Positions 25,446 through 34,583 of a stretch of 39,048 nucleotides of DNA are shown piece after piece. The stretch is taken from NCBI GenBank assembly GCA_022072025.1, contig JAJVIP010000014.1:1-39048 (forward strand). Reading direction: 5' to 3'. Origin of the DNA: Elusimicrobiota bacterium. Its GTDB lineage: Bacteria > Elusimicrobiota > Elusimicrobia > F11. Under the pieces are notes generated by a model. It did not search any database, was not told the origin of the DNA, and saw only the letters and a program-made list of their open reading frames with translations. Each line of letters starts with the position of its first letter. The first letter of the stretch is position 1. The position numbers and the translations under genes are program-made.

Positions 25446-27155
25446 ATGATCGAAGTGAGAGAGGGATCACATCGAGTTTTTATTTTCAAAGCGATGAACT
25501 CGCTTTGGAATTTTATTTTTTCCCCGGCCCGCCCCTCCCTGATGAATTCTTCATATAAATTCAACACGCCGCTGAAATCACATCTCACCCATGTGTTTTT
25601 GGTTTTGGTGTTGATGACATCTTGGTCCCGCGTATTTGCCGGCGGAGAACCCGCCGGGTTTTTACAATGGGGCATTGGCGCCCGTTCGTTGGGAATGGGT
25701 CGGGCCTTTTTGGCTGTGTCCGACGACGCCAGCGCTACCTATTGGAACCCCGCCGCCATGGTGCAATTGGAGAGAAAAGAGCTTCAAGCCATGCAGGCTT
25801 CTTTGTTCGAGGAAACCACACTTAATTCACTCAGTTATGTTAGTCCAGGCAACAAAATGGGGGCGTGGGGTTTTAATTTCACACGGCTGAATTCAGGTGG
25901 GTTTGAGAAAGTCGCTGTCACGGTGGATCCCACCTCGGACCCATCGAGCCCCAGCTATCTGAATGTTGAAAAAGTGGGCTCTTATACGGTGGCCCAACAA
26001 GGCATAACTCTGGCTTATGGAAAACAAGTGACGAACAAGCTTTCCATGGGAATTTCGTTAAAGCGGATCAGCACCCAAATTGACACTTTCACGCAGTCTT
26101 TCTCAGCGGTGGACCTCACCGTCTTCTCAAAGGTAAATGAGAACTATCGATTTGGTTTGGCCTTTAAGAATGCGGTAACCCAAGCTCCCGCAGCCTCTAA
26201 TGACCGCCTCCCTTTAACCATTCGCTTGGGGAATGCTTATAGTCTTTTAAACAAGCGGCTTGTTTTGGCCGCGGATATCAACTCCAATAAATACTCCGGC
26301 ATGGGGTGGAATTTGGGGACTGAATATTGGGCCACGCGAAAGATGGCGCTGCGTTTAGGGCTTGAGAGCCGTCAAAGCCAGATCGCTGAAACGACATTTG
26401 GATTTGGATTTGCTGTTAAGAGCGTTAATTTAGATTTGGCTGTGGGTCTAACCGAACTTGGAATGTCGCAACGGATGTCTTTATCTTGGAAATTCGGCAA
26501 AGGAGCCACCACGGGTCGCGGTGAAGAAGTTCGTCGATTGATCAAAGCAGGCGAGATGGCCTTTGGAAAAGGCAATTATGCGCAGGCGGTTGCCCGGCTC
26601 GAAGCGGCTCTTTCCGTCGATCCTGGAAACAAAGATTTGCAATCCATGGTGACCAAAATGAACAGCATTGCAGGGTCGGTTCCTGCGGCGACGGGGGATG
26701 GAGAAATTGACCGGTTGGTGCGGCAAGGTGTGTCAGCTTTTGTCCAAGGTGATTTGACCACGGCCTATGATTCCTTGCGCACCGCCTATGAGAAAAATCC
26801 GTCCAACCAAAATCTCATGAACTTTACCAATCGCGTGGCGCGTCAAGCCGGGCTGCCGCAAGTGGAACCCCCGCGCGACACCACCTCTGGCGCTCGTTGG
26901 ACGCTGGTCGATCAAAAACTGCATGACGCTCTGACCGCGATCTATGAAGGTCGCTATGACGTGGCCATCAGCAAATGCGAACAAGTCCTGCGGATTGACC
27001 CGAGCAATGTGACGGCGATTGGGCGTATGGGCGCGGCATTCTTCCTGATGGGTGAAAAAGACAAGGCCATCACGCTCTGGAGACGGGCGCTTGAACTTGA
27101 ACCGAACAACCAGACGGCCATCGATTATCTCCGCCAACTGGGCGCCTATAAATAA
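25446..27155 (+). CDS. PorV/UPF0164-like outer-membrane barrel protein with C-terminal TPR repeats
   Basis: 569 residues. The ATG at 25446 follows AAAGGGTG at 5-6 bases. A hydrophobic core (about 49-59) and a VFA/GGEP cleavage-like site (about 65/66) form a signal peptide with an unusually long n-region. The ATG at 25542 (residue 33) would give a normal-length signal but has no visible ribosome binding site. Residues about 66-355 are a barrel opening with GARSLGMG.AF.A..DDA.A.YWNPA, the hallmark of the PorV/PorQ/UPF0164 family. Residues about 358-569 hold three or four TPR-like units (for example A..RLEAAL..DPGN and AI..WRRALELEPNN). PorV shuttles type IX cargo to the cell surface; family members also occur in bacteria without that system. 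A TPR tail would face the periplasm and could bind the motor proteins encoded next (inference). Confidence 0.85.
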   Translation: MIEVREGSHRVFIFKAMNSLWNFIFSPARPSLMNSSYKFNTPLKSHLTHVFLVLVLMTSWSRVFAGGEPAGFLQWGIGARSLGMGRAFLAVSDDASATYWNPAAMVQLERKELQAMQASLFEETTLNSLSYVSPGNKMGAWGFNFTRLNSGGFEKVAVTVDPTSDPSSPSYLNVEKVGSYTVAQQGITLAYGKQVTNKLSMGISLKRISTQIDTFTQSFSAVDLTVFSKVNENYRFGLAFKNAVTQAPAASNDRLPLTIRLGNAYSLLNKRLVLAADINSNKYSGMGWNLGTEYWATRKMALRLGLESRQSQIAETTFGFGFAVKSVNLDLAVGLTELGMSQRMSLSWKFGKGATTGRGEEVRRLIKAGEMAFGKGNYAQAVARLEAALSVDPGNKDLQSMVTKMNSIAGSVPAATGDGEIDRLVRQGVSAFVQGDLTTAYDSLRTAYEKNPSNQNLMNFTNRVARQAGLPQVEPPRDTTSGARWTLVDQKLHDALTAIYEGRYDVAISKCEQVLRIDPSNVTAIGRMGAAFFLMGEKDKAITLWRRALELEPNNQTAIDYLRQLGAYK

Positions 27156-27223
27156 GGAATCACATTAAATTCAAGCATGGAAAACCTCTCTGGGGGGCTT
27201 TATACTTCTTGGGGAGAAAACGC

Positions 27224-29110
27224 ATGAATGTTGCTTCAAGAAAAATCAGCTTGATTTCTATGGTTGTTTTGCTCGGTTTTGGTTCGGTTCTTTTTCCGGA
27301 AACCGATGCTCCCGACCCCATGGCGCTGGATCAAGAGCGCCGCCTGAAAGATGATTCCGAAAGACAAGCCCAATTGATTTGCGACAGCATTCTTGGGAAA
27401 AACCGGTCCAGTGTTTTGGTGAATGTCGAGATTGGACTTGAAAGCACAAGGAAAGGTGGATCCGCTTTAAATCAAAAGCGGGATTCTAAGAGCGGATTGG
27501 GGGATGACAATTTTATTCTGCCGTGGGTTCCCGCTCCAAAATCCGTCAGTAAAGAAGAAACCCCCAAAGACATGAATGTGGAGAATCAAGCCGCGCAGCA
27601 AGCCACCCTGGACGTTAAAACAGTTCTTAAACGGTTTGATATCACTGTTGTTCATGACGACTCCATTCCTGAGGAACGCGTCATCATTGCCAAAGAAGCC
27701 TTGGCGTCGGCGTTTGACCGTTATAAATCCATCTTGAAACTGGTTTTTAAAGCCAGTTCCTTTCTAAAGGACAATTACGATCCCAAAGAATCCATCAAGA
27801 AAAATCTCATCGGATCTTTGGATGCGAAAACCTTGGTCTATTTGTTGTTGTTGCTTCTGGTGTTCATGCTCCTCCGTTTCTTTTTTGGCCCCCTGGCTGA
27901 TTTCATGAAGAATTACATTGAAGGAATGAAAGAACAGTCCAAATCCAAGGTGGAAATGGAAAACAAGAGCGAAAGTGAAACTGACAGTGAAGCCAGCAAT
28001 GAAGAAGAAGGAAACCTGGAAGGGGAAAACGGGTTAACGGCTGAGGAACAAGCCGCTTTGGATGTGCAGTTGGCAGAGGAGGAAGCCATGAAAAAATTCG
28101 AACCATTTAAATACGTGACTGACGACAACATCAAACAGTTGGCTTACCTTTTACACCATGAAGAACCGTGGGTGGTGGCTCTTGTGATCTCCTACTTAAG
28201 CGCCGAACATTCCTTTAAGGTTATGGAAGCCCTGCCCGCTGATCTCCAGGCCAAGGTGGCGCTTGAAACCGCCATGTATCGGCAAACTTCTCACGAACAA
28301 GTCCAAGCGATTGATGAAGACATCAAACAGAAGATCGACTTTGTGGTGGGAGGTCTTGAAAAATTGGTGGTTATCCTGGAGAGCTCGGACCGGATGTCTC
28401 GAGACAATATCTTGGAGTATCTTAAAAATGAAAAGCCCGGTGTCTATGAGCGTGTGCGGGAACGGGTGTTGTTGTTTGAAGACATTGTTAATTTTCCAAA
28501 ACCAGCCATGCAGGTGGTGGTGCGAGAATTAAAAACAGAGCAGTTGGCGAGAGCTTTAAAGGGAACAAGTCCAGAAATGCAACAAAAGTTTTTCGAAAAC
28601 ATGTCTCAAGGGGCGGTGACGTTGCTTAAGGAAGAAATGGATTATGGACGACCGGTAACGGATGAACAGATTGAGGAAGAACGGCGCAAAATCATCGACC
28701 TGATTAAAAGCATGGAGACGGAAGGAAAAATATCGTTTCGACAAAAAGGGAAAGGGGCTTCTTTGGGGGCGCTTGATATGGGCGCGGATGGTCCCATGGC
28801 AATACGGGGACCAGTGGGGAGTGCCGCCCAACCTTTGGATCCTGAAGGGGCTCAGGCCGCTTACATGGCCGGCTTACAGGCGCAAGAGCAAGGCAATGCT
28901 GAAGAATCTCTTCGACAATGGGAACTCAGTGTCCAATTGGATCCGACTGTGGCCGCTTCGCAACTGGCTTTGGCCGGCGCTTATTACGCCGCGGGGCGAT
29001 ATCCGGAAGCCTTGGCTGCTTATGACGCGGGGCTTCAAATCGAACCCAATCCTGAATTACAAGCTTGGGTGGAGCAATTTCGCCTGAGCCAATCGGCGCC
29101 GGCGGCTTGA
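27224..29110 (+). CDS. FliF-like/FliG-like fusion motor protein with C-terminal TPR
   Basis: 628 residues. The ATG at 27224 follows GGGGAG at 7 bases; a TTG at 27209 in the same frame is less likely. A signal-anchor is at about 8-24. Residues 36-180 resemble the third ring-building domain of FliF: ILGKNRSSVLVNVEIGLEST (56-75), an insertion, then a second half ending near 180. A membrane helix lies at 204-223 and an acidic linker at 245-290. Residues 296-505 are clearly FliG middle plus C-terminal domains, including LARALKG (441-447), FFENMSQ and a KEE acidic helix. Residues 541-616 are TPR-like. FliF forms the flagellar inner-membrane ring and FliG the torque-bearing rotor; here one chain carries both, spanning periplasm to cytoplasm. 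The FliM-binding EHPQ motif of FliG is EEPW here. The FliF RBM1 and RBM2 domains are absent. Confidence 0.85.
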   Translation: MNVASRKISLISMVVLLGFGSVLFPETDAPDPMALDQERRLKDDSERQAQLICDSILGKNRSSVLVNVEIGLESTRKGGSALNQKRDSKSGLGDDNFILPWVPAPKSVSKEETPKDMNVENQAAQQATLDVKTVLKRFDITVVHDDSIPEERVIIAKEALASAFDRYKSILKLVFKASSFLKDNYDPKESIKKNLIGSLDAKTLVYLLLLLLVFMLLRFFFGPLADFMKNYIEGMKEQSKSKVEMENKSESETDSEASNEEEGNLEGENGLTAEEQAALDVQLAEEEAMKKFEPFKYVTDDNIKQLAYLLHHEEPWVVALVISYLSAEHSFKVMEALPADLQAKVALETAMYRQTSHEQVQAIDEDIKQKIDFVVGGLEKLVVILESSDRMSRDNILEYLKNEKPGVYERVRERVLLFEDIVNFPKPAMQVVVRELKTEQLARALKGTSPEMQQKFFENMSQGAVTLLKEEMDYGRPVTDEQIEEERRKIIDLIKSMETEGKISFRQKGKGASLGALDMGADGPMAIRGPVGSAAQPLDPEGAQAAYMAGLQAQEQGNAEESLRQWELSVQLDPTVAASQLALAGAYYAAGRYPEALAAYDAGLQIEPNPELQAWVEQFRLSQSAPAA

Positions 29111-29112
29111 TC

Positions 29113-30864
29113 GTGAAATCATCTGAAGAACTCGACCAACGATTGGCCCGGCTTCAAAAATGGTCGGAACGCTATGACCGGTTATTAGAACGAGAAGCGA
29201 GGTCCATTGAAGCGCTCTATTTACACGCTGTGCAGGACTGGGACAAAGAGAAAAAAGAAACAATCGAAAGTATTGCCCTTCGAGAAATAGAAATAAAAAC
29301 CCAGTTGGAACAAGCGGGAAAGGACTATTCCCAGGCGAAATATCGTTTGGAACGAGACACCCAAAAAACCAAAGAAGATCGCGCGCGCCTGGATGAAGAA
29401 TTTTCTGAAGTGGAAAAAAAATATGAACAGGAACTCACGCGGATACAAGAGGAAAAAACCCAATTGAAAATTTCGTTGGAAAGGCAAAAAAGCGCGTTGA
29501 CTGATTTGTATCAGGAAAAAATGAGGCATTTAGCTGTGACTCGAGCTGGCCTTTTGAGGGAATGGCAGAACATTGAGATTAAAGTGAAAGGCACCAAAGA
29601 TAAGGCGCAAGAGGAAATTAAAAAACTGAATGAAGATTCGGAACAAAAATTAACCCAGCTCAAAAACAACGCCGAATCGAAAAGAGCGGGGTGGTCTCTG
29701 GCGCTTGAAACCATCAAAAAAGAATTGGGCTCGCTCAATCAGGAACGGGAGCATCTTCAAGAACGATTGGCCAACATTAAGGGGGAAAAAGAAAAGGAAT
29801 TGCATGAAGCACGCTTGGGAATGAAGGTGTTGCGGGAGCAGCTGGAGGTCGACAAGGCCACGCTCATCGAAAAAGCCGAGGTCGACCAGCAACAATGCGA
29901 AGTGGAAGTAGTGGATTTAAGAAATAAAGTCATTTCAGGCGAGAAAGAGCTTCAGGATCTCGTGTTGAGGCACGAACAGGCCAAAAAACAAATGGAGGAG
30001 GCCTTCCAAAAAGAAGAATCCCTGCTCAAGGAGACGGTCAAAACGGAATCAGAGCGCCGGGATTATGAGCAGAAATTATTTGAACAGGAGAAAACCTCCA
30101 AGGAGAAAGAGCTCAATCGTCTCAAGGAAGAGTACGAAAAGAAAAAATGGCAATGGGACAATCAGATTCGCTCGTTAATGATGCAAAAGGCCGTTCGAGA
30201 CTCTGAGTATGACGCTGAGCGATTGCGTGTGGACCGGGAGGCACGAACCTCTTTGAGAAGTTTGGAGGCGAAGAGAGATGAGTTAAAGCAGCGACTGGCC
30301 GACGTCAAGAATCGAACGGCCGCTGTGAGCGCGAATTCGGAGAAAGAAATCAATTTAATCAAACAACGTTGGCAATGGCGGAGGGATCGTTTGTGGGCTT
30401 TGTGGCAAAACCGTTTGGATGTTTTGAAAAAGGAACGCATATCCCTTCAAGAGCAAATTGAAATCTTAAGTCAAAAATTCCTGAAAGAAACGAGCCACTT
30501 GAGAGAGGCTGAAAATCAAGATCTGAAGCGAACCGATGAGATGCAGAGTTTTCTCTTGCAAATGGATGAAAATAACAAAGGGCAGAAAAAACAGCGCGAA
30601 ATGCAATTTGAGCTTGAAAAAACGAAGCTTTTCGCACAGATTAAAGAGCTCGAAACAACCATTTCGGATTGGATCGATCGGATGAAGATGACTCATTCGG
30701 AGGTATTAAAAGAGTCATCAGGAGTGGGAGCCCAAGTGGGATTCCTTGATAAGTGGTATCGCCAAGAAGAACAGGAGACACAAGTATTTCTTCGAGCTGT
30801 CCAAGAAGCTTTGTCGGTTGTAGAAGCCATCTTTGAAAGTCTGGGAGCGAAAAAAGCGGCGTGA
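29113..30864 (+). CDS. Long coiled-coil protein of the motor operon
   Basis: 583 residues from the GTG at 29113, two bases after the upstream stop. A TTG at 29107 overlapping that stop (TTGA) is an alternative; neither has a strong ribosome binding site, so translational coupling is likely. From about residue 5 to 560 it is almost unbroken heptad-rich, charged sequence (many E, K, Q, R and L), with no signal peptide or membrane helix, so it is predicted cytoplasmic. I recognise no family; hits to SMC or myosin-like proteins would be compositional. Its place after the FliF-FliG fusion gene suggests a scaffold or connecting rod on the cytoplasmic face of the motor (inference). Confidence 0.8.
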   Translation: MKSSEELDQRLARLQKWSERYDRLLEREARSIEALYLHAVQDWDKEKKETIESIALREIEIKTQLEQAGKDYSQAKYRLERDTQKTKEDRARLDEEFSEVEKKYEQELTRIQEEKTQLKISLERQKSALTDLYQEKMRHLAVTRAGLLREWQNIEIKVKGTKDKAQEEIKKLNEDSEQKLTQLKNNAESKRAGWSLALETIKKELGSLNQEREHLQERLANIKGEKEKELHEARLGMKVLREQLEVDKATLIEKAEVDQQQCEVEVVDLRNKVISGEKELQDLVLRHEQAKKQMEEAFQKEESLLKETVKTESERRDYEQKLFEQEKTSKEKELNRLKEEYEKKKWQWDNQIRSLMMQKAVRDSEYDAERLRVDREARTSLRSLEAKRDELKQRLADVKNRTAAVSANSEKEINLIKQRWQWRRDRLWALWQNRLDVLKKERISLQEQIEILSQKFLKETSHLREAENQDLKRTDEMQSFLLQMDENNKGQKKQREMQFELEKTKLFAQIKELETTISDWIDRMKMTHSEVLKESSGVGAQVGFLDKWYRQEEQETQVFLRAVQEALSVVEAIFESLGAKKAA

Positions 30865-33614
30865 AAATGGATAAACCTGACGATAAACCAGGACCCACGG
30901 GTCCGCTTCGGCCTCCGCACCCTCCTCCCGGGGGGAATAAGCAGGGGTCCTTGCCCAAGGGGCCTGTTCCACCGCGGGGGGGAGCTCAACTTCCGGGTCT
31001 TAAGCCCATGGCCCGCCCTCCGGCGGCGGTTCCACCCACTGGAGGATCACCTACTCCACCGCCACCGAAAACCATGTCTCCCCCGGGTCCTCCAGCAATG
31101 AAAGGTCCTCCTCATCCACCGGTTCCGTCTGTGGCGCCGCCGGCGCCGCCGGCACCACCCGCGGCGGGAGCCATCCCTCCCGTTGTGAGCAACAAGTTGG
31201 CAGAGGCAGATGAGGCCAAAACAGACATGGAAAAGCGCATCGCAGAACTTGAGAAAAAACTTTTAGAGGAAAAAGAAAAAGTTTTGCTCGCTTCTTTGCG
31301 GACCAAAGAGGAAGAGGCCGTTTCAGCCAAAGTCGAAACATCTATAAAAGAGATCCAAGACAAAATCCGGCGGGAAAAACGTGAACAAGAGTTGGATGAG
31401 GCGCGCCGAAAGTCAGAGGCTCGGGCGCTTGAGCTTGAGCGGCGTATGGCCGAGGAAAGAGAGGCGTGGGTATCAACCCTCAAAACTCAATTGGGACAAC
31501 GGGACCAAGTTACGCAGGAGATGGAAACACACTTCTCAGCGCGGCTCAAAGATTTGGAGTACCGCTGGTCCCAAGAAAAATCAGCTTTGGAAAGCGCACT
31601 TCGAGAACGGGAAGCGGAATTAACCCGGGTCCGACATGAAGCTCAGCTCAAAAGCGAACAAGAAAAAGCGTTCTGGGAAGACCGTTTGAAATCGATTGCG
31701 GCAGAACGAGACAAACTCGATCGAGAATTAGAGAGAAGCAAAGACAAGTTTTCACAAGAAAAAGACCATTTGCTTCTAGAACGGCAATCGCTTCGGGATC
31801 ACTTATCCAAGTCAGAAAATATGTTGAAGTTCATAGAAGAACAACATCGAACGGAAAAAATGGTTCTTCAGCGCGAAGCCGACGCCAATCTGGGACTTGT
31901 CAAGAAGCAAATCAATGTCGAGAAAGAAATGCATGATAAAGAGGTGGCCGGTCTCCAAGCGCTTATTCAGAATCATGTCAGAGAGATCTCAGAAAAAAAC
32001 AAAGCCCACCATGCTCTTGAGCAGCAATTAACAACGGCACGCGCTCAAAATACTCAGTTGGATTTTAGGATGCATGAGAAAGATAAATTGTTGCAGGATC
32101 AAAAACAGAAAGTGGTCGATTTAAATGGGGTTATTGAAAATGTCCGTAAGAAATATGAATTGGAAATAAAAGAATTAACCAATGAATTGAATCGGACAAA
32201 AATTGCAAATAAAGATGAGGCGTTACGTGCCCAAACGGAATCAGAAGCGCGAATAAAGACTTTGCAATCACGCCTCGATTGGTATGACTCAAATGTCAAG
32301 CGTGAATATGAAATCGCCCGTACGAAGGTTCAGAACGAATTGGATGAACTGAGAGAAAAATCAAAATTAGCTGAGAGAGAAGCTTCAGAACTAAAGGCTG
32401 AAAAGCAAGCACGGATGGATGAGCTTGAGGAAGCCAAAAGACAAAGGCAGCAAGACAATAAAGCGCGATTGGCGGCAGAAGAGACTCTGGAACAATTGAA
32501 GGCCGAATGGAAACAAGTGCAGTGGAATTTTGAAGGGCAACTCAAAGAAATAAATGAGCAGCTACGCTCAACCCAATCCAAGTTGGAACAAGCGGAGGAC
32601 GTTCGCATTACCCTCGAACAAGAGCTCAAACAACGTCATTCCAATGCTGACTATATTCAAAACCAATTGGAGCAAAGAGAAAATGAGCTTAAAAAAGTGT
32701 CCGATCGATTAGAAAAGCTAACCAAAGATTATGACTTCACCAAGGAGAAAGAAGCTGCCATGGAAGCTCAGGTGGAGGAATATAAGAAGATTCTCCAAGG
32801 GAAAGGATGGGAAGGGATTGAAGGTTTGAGATCACAATTACAAGAAAAAACAGAAGTTATTGAAAAAACACGAGAAACTGTTCAAAAGCTCAATCTTAAA
32901 ATTCAGGAATTAGAGAAAAAAGAAGACCAATTTAGAGAGAAAGAACATGCGCTTAAGCAAATCATCGCGAGCAAAGACGACATGGTAAACGAGTTTAAGA
33001 ATAGGGTGAATGTTTTGGATCGAAAACTTTCCCAATTACAGCAGGATCATGAGGAGTTGGAAAAGGAATCCCAAAAAGAACGAGAACGTATGTTAGAGGT
33101 CAAACGAGTCGAGATTGAACAATTGATGAAGAAAAAAGAATTAGAAATAGAAGAAGAGAAGAAAGCGGCGGTTGAAGCCGTTATGGAGAAAATGCGCGCT
33201 GAGCTCCCACCCCCGGGTCCCAGCGCCGAGGCCATTGAGAGCCAGATTCGACTGAAATTGGAGACAGACTTCATGGATCAGTTGAGGCAAAAAGAAACGC
33301 TGTATGAGGAACGCCTCGCCAAGGTTTCAGAGGAATCAAAAAAAGACATCGATAAATTAAAGTGGGAGATCGAGAGCGCCAAAGAAGAGGCCAAGCGCGC
33401 TCGTGAAGCTCGTTCTCAGATCGAGCGAGAGGCACAAGAACTCCTTCAGCAAGCCGATGCCCATTATCAACGAGAATTATCAAAACATCTCGCGATGTCC
33501 GGACAAGGTGAGGGTAAAGCCAGAGGCCTCTTCACTTCCATTGGAATGGTGATTGGGAAAATTTTAGACACACCCATTATTGATACCAAGAAGAAAAAAG
33601 ATGATTTGCCTTAG
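30861..33614 (+). CDS. Very long coiled-coil protein with Pro/Gly-rich head and amphipathic tail
   Basis: 917 residues from the GTG at 30861, which overlaps the upstream stop (GTGA); an ATG at 30867 is possible. Residues about 5-108 are a low-complexity proline/glycine-rich head with PPPP and PPAPPAPPA runs. Residues about 115-880 are continuous coiled coil, on the order of 110 nm if fully extended. The last 30 residues contain a small hydrophobic segment (GLFTSIGMVIGKIL) and a lysine-rich end, which could touch the membrane. No signal peptide. The layout recalls cytoskeletal or polarity scaffolds such as AglZ or FrzS of Myxococcus gliding only in general shape; no receiver domain is present. 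The function is unknown. It may be a track or scaffold for the motor. Confidence 0.8.
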   Translation: MKMDKPDDKPGPTGPLRPPHPPPGGNKQGSLPKGPVPPRGGAQLPGLKPMARPPAAVPPTGGSPTPPPPKTMSPPGPPAMKGPPHPPVPSVAPPAPPAPPAAGAIPPVVSNKLAEADEAKTDMEKRIAELEKKLLEEKEKVLLASLRTKEEEAVSAKVETSIKEIQDKIRREKREQELDEARRKSEARALELERRMAEEREAWVSTLKTQLGQRDQVTQEMETHFSARLKDLEYRWSQEKSALESALREREAELTRVRHEAQLKSEQEKAFWEDRLKSIAAERDKLDRELERSKDKFSQEKDHLLLERQSLRDHLSKSENMLKFIEEQHRTEKMVLQREADANLGLVKKQINVEKEMHDKEVAGLQALIQNHVREISEKNKAHHALEQQLTTARAQNTQLDFRMHEKDKLLQDQKQKVVDLNGVIENVRKKYELEIKELTNELNRTKIANKDEALRAQTESEARIKTLQSRLDWYDSNVKREYEIARTKVQNELDELREKSKLAEREASELKAEKQARMDELEEAKRQRQQDNKARLAAEETLEQLKAEWKQVQWNFEGQLKEINEQLRSTQSKLEQAEDVRITLEQELKQRHSNADYIQNQLEQRENELKKVSDRLEKLTKDYDFTKEKEAAMEAQVEEYKKILQGKGWEGIEGLRSQLQEKTEVIEKTRETVQKLNLKIQELEKKEDQFREKEHALKQIIASKDDMVNEFKNRVNVLDRKLSQLQQDHEELEKESQKERERMLEVKRVEIEQLMKKKELEIEEEKKAAVEAVMEKMRAELPPPGPSAEAIESQIRLKLETDFMDQLRQKETLYEERLAKVSEESKKDIDKLKWEIESAKEEAKRAREARSQIEREAQELLQQADAHYQRELSKHLAMSGQGEGKARGLFTSIGMVIGKILDTPIIDTKKKKDDLP

Positions 33615-33804
33615 ACGCCTTAACGGAACGGAATTTTGGTTGAACGCGGAATTGATCGAGCAAATTGATTCAACGCCGGACACGGTCATCACATTGACCA
33701 CGGGAAACAATTTGGTGGTATTGGAAAAAATCGATGTGGTGATTCAAAAAATTAAGACGTATCAGCAAGAGACCAAGATGAAAAAGGAACATTCATGGAT
33801 CTAG
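33601..33804 (+). CDS. flbD: FlbD family protein
   Basis: 67 residues. The ATG at 33601 lies inside the last codons of the upstream gene (14-base overlap). MICLRRLNGTEFWLNAELIE, followed by PDTVITLTTGNNLVVLE, matches the FlbD family along almost its full length, and family members are about 60-70 residues. FlbD genes sit beside motA and motB in spirochete and Firmicutes flagellar operons. The Bacillus subtilis homologue SwrD increases flagellar motor power, so a stator-related torque role is likely. It overlaps motA by 10 bases. Confidence 0.88.
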   Translation: MICLRRLNGTEFWLNAELIEQIDSTPDTVITLTTGNNLVVLEKIDVVIQKIKTYQQETKMKKEHSWI

Positions 33805-34583
33805 GAACAATTGGTGGAATTCTCATCGGCGGATTTATGGTTTTTATTACGGTCTACCACTCGGAGGGACTCAAGGGTTTTCTCCCTTTTCTGAATTTAG
33901 AAGCCTTTTTGGTGGTGTTGGGAGGAACATTTTGCGCTTTGTTGGTGAACTACCCGATCTCGCAAGTTTTTGGAGTTTTTAAAGTCCTTAAAAAAGTCAT
34001 GCGCAATGACAAGATCGATACGCAGGAAATCGTGACCACCTTCGTAAAATTCGCGAAGAAAGCCCGGACGGATGGTTTTTTGGCGCTCCAAGATGACGTG
34101 AAGAACACCAAAGACGATTTTTTAAAGAGGGGCGTTCAACTGGTCATCGATGGGGCCGATAAAGAATTTACCCAAAACATGATGGAAACCGAACTGGGGT
34201 TCATCCGTGAACGCCACAAAGTGGGGCAAGAAATATTCAATTCTCTGGGAACCTACGCTCCGGCGTTTGGGATTATCGGAACAATATTGGGAATGATTCT
34301 TATGATGAATTCATTGGATGATGTAGCCCAAGTACCGAGGCGCATGGCGCTTTGTTTATCGGCGGCTTTTATGGGATTGGGATCTGGATATTTGGTGTTT
34401 TTGCCGATGGCGGGCAAACTTCGGCGGAGATCTGAAGAAGAGCTGTTGTTAAAAGAGATCATCATTCGTGGCGTTTTACTTTTACAAACGGGAGCCGCCC
34501 CCAGTTTGCTTGAGTCCAATCTTAAAGCCTATTTGGATCCGGCCACTCGCAGTTTGATTCGATCAACCGCCGGAAACGAGTAA
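33795..34583 (+). CDS. motA: MotA-like stator ion-channel subunit
   Basis: 262 residues. The ATG at 33795 follows AAGGA at 7 bases and overlaps flbD. Four membrane segments are visible (about 3-22, 34-54, 150-172, 185-206) with a large cytoplasmic loop, as in MotA. The two conserved prolines of the family are present: P156 in TYAPAFG and P204 in VFLPMAGKL, corresponding to P173 and P222 of the Escherichia coli protein. The loop contains the typical RG..LV.DG.D and E...ERH motifs. MotA surrounds MotB in the inner membrane and transmits ion flow as force onto FliG. The natural partner here is the FliF-FliG fusion three genes upstream. Confidence 0.92.
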   Translation: MDLGTIGGILIGGFMVFITVYHSEGLKGFLPFLNLEAFLVVLGGTFCALLVNYPISQVFGVFKVLKKVMRNDKIDTQEIVTTFVKFAKKARTDGFLALQDDVKNTKDDFLKRGVQLVIDGADKEFTQNMMETELGFIRERHKVGQEIFNSLGTYAPAFGIIGTILGMILMMNSLDDVAQVPRRMALCLSAAFMGLGSGYLVFLPMAGKLRRRSEEELLLKEIIIRGVLLLQTGAAPSLLESNLKAYLDPATRSLIRSTAGNE

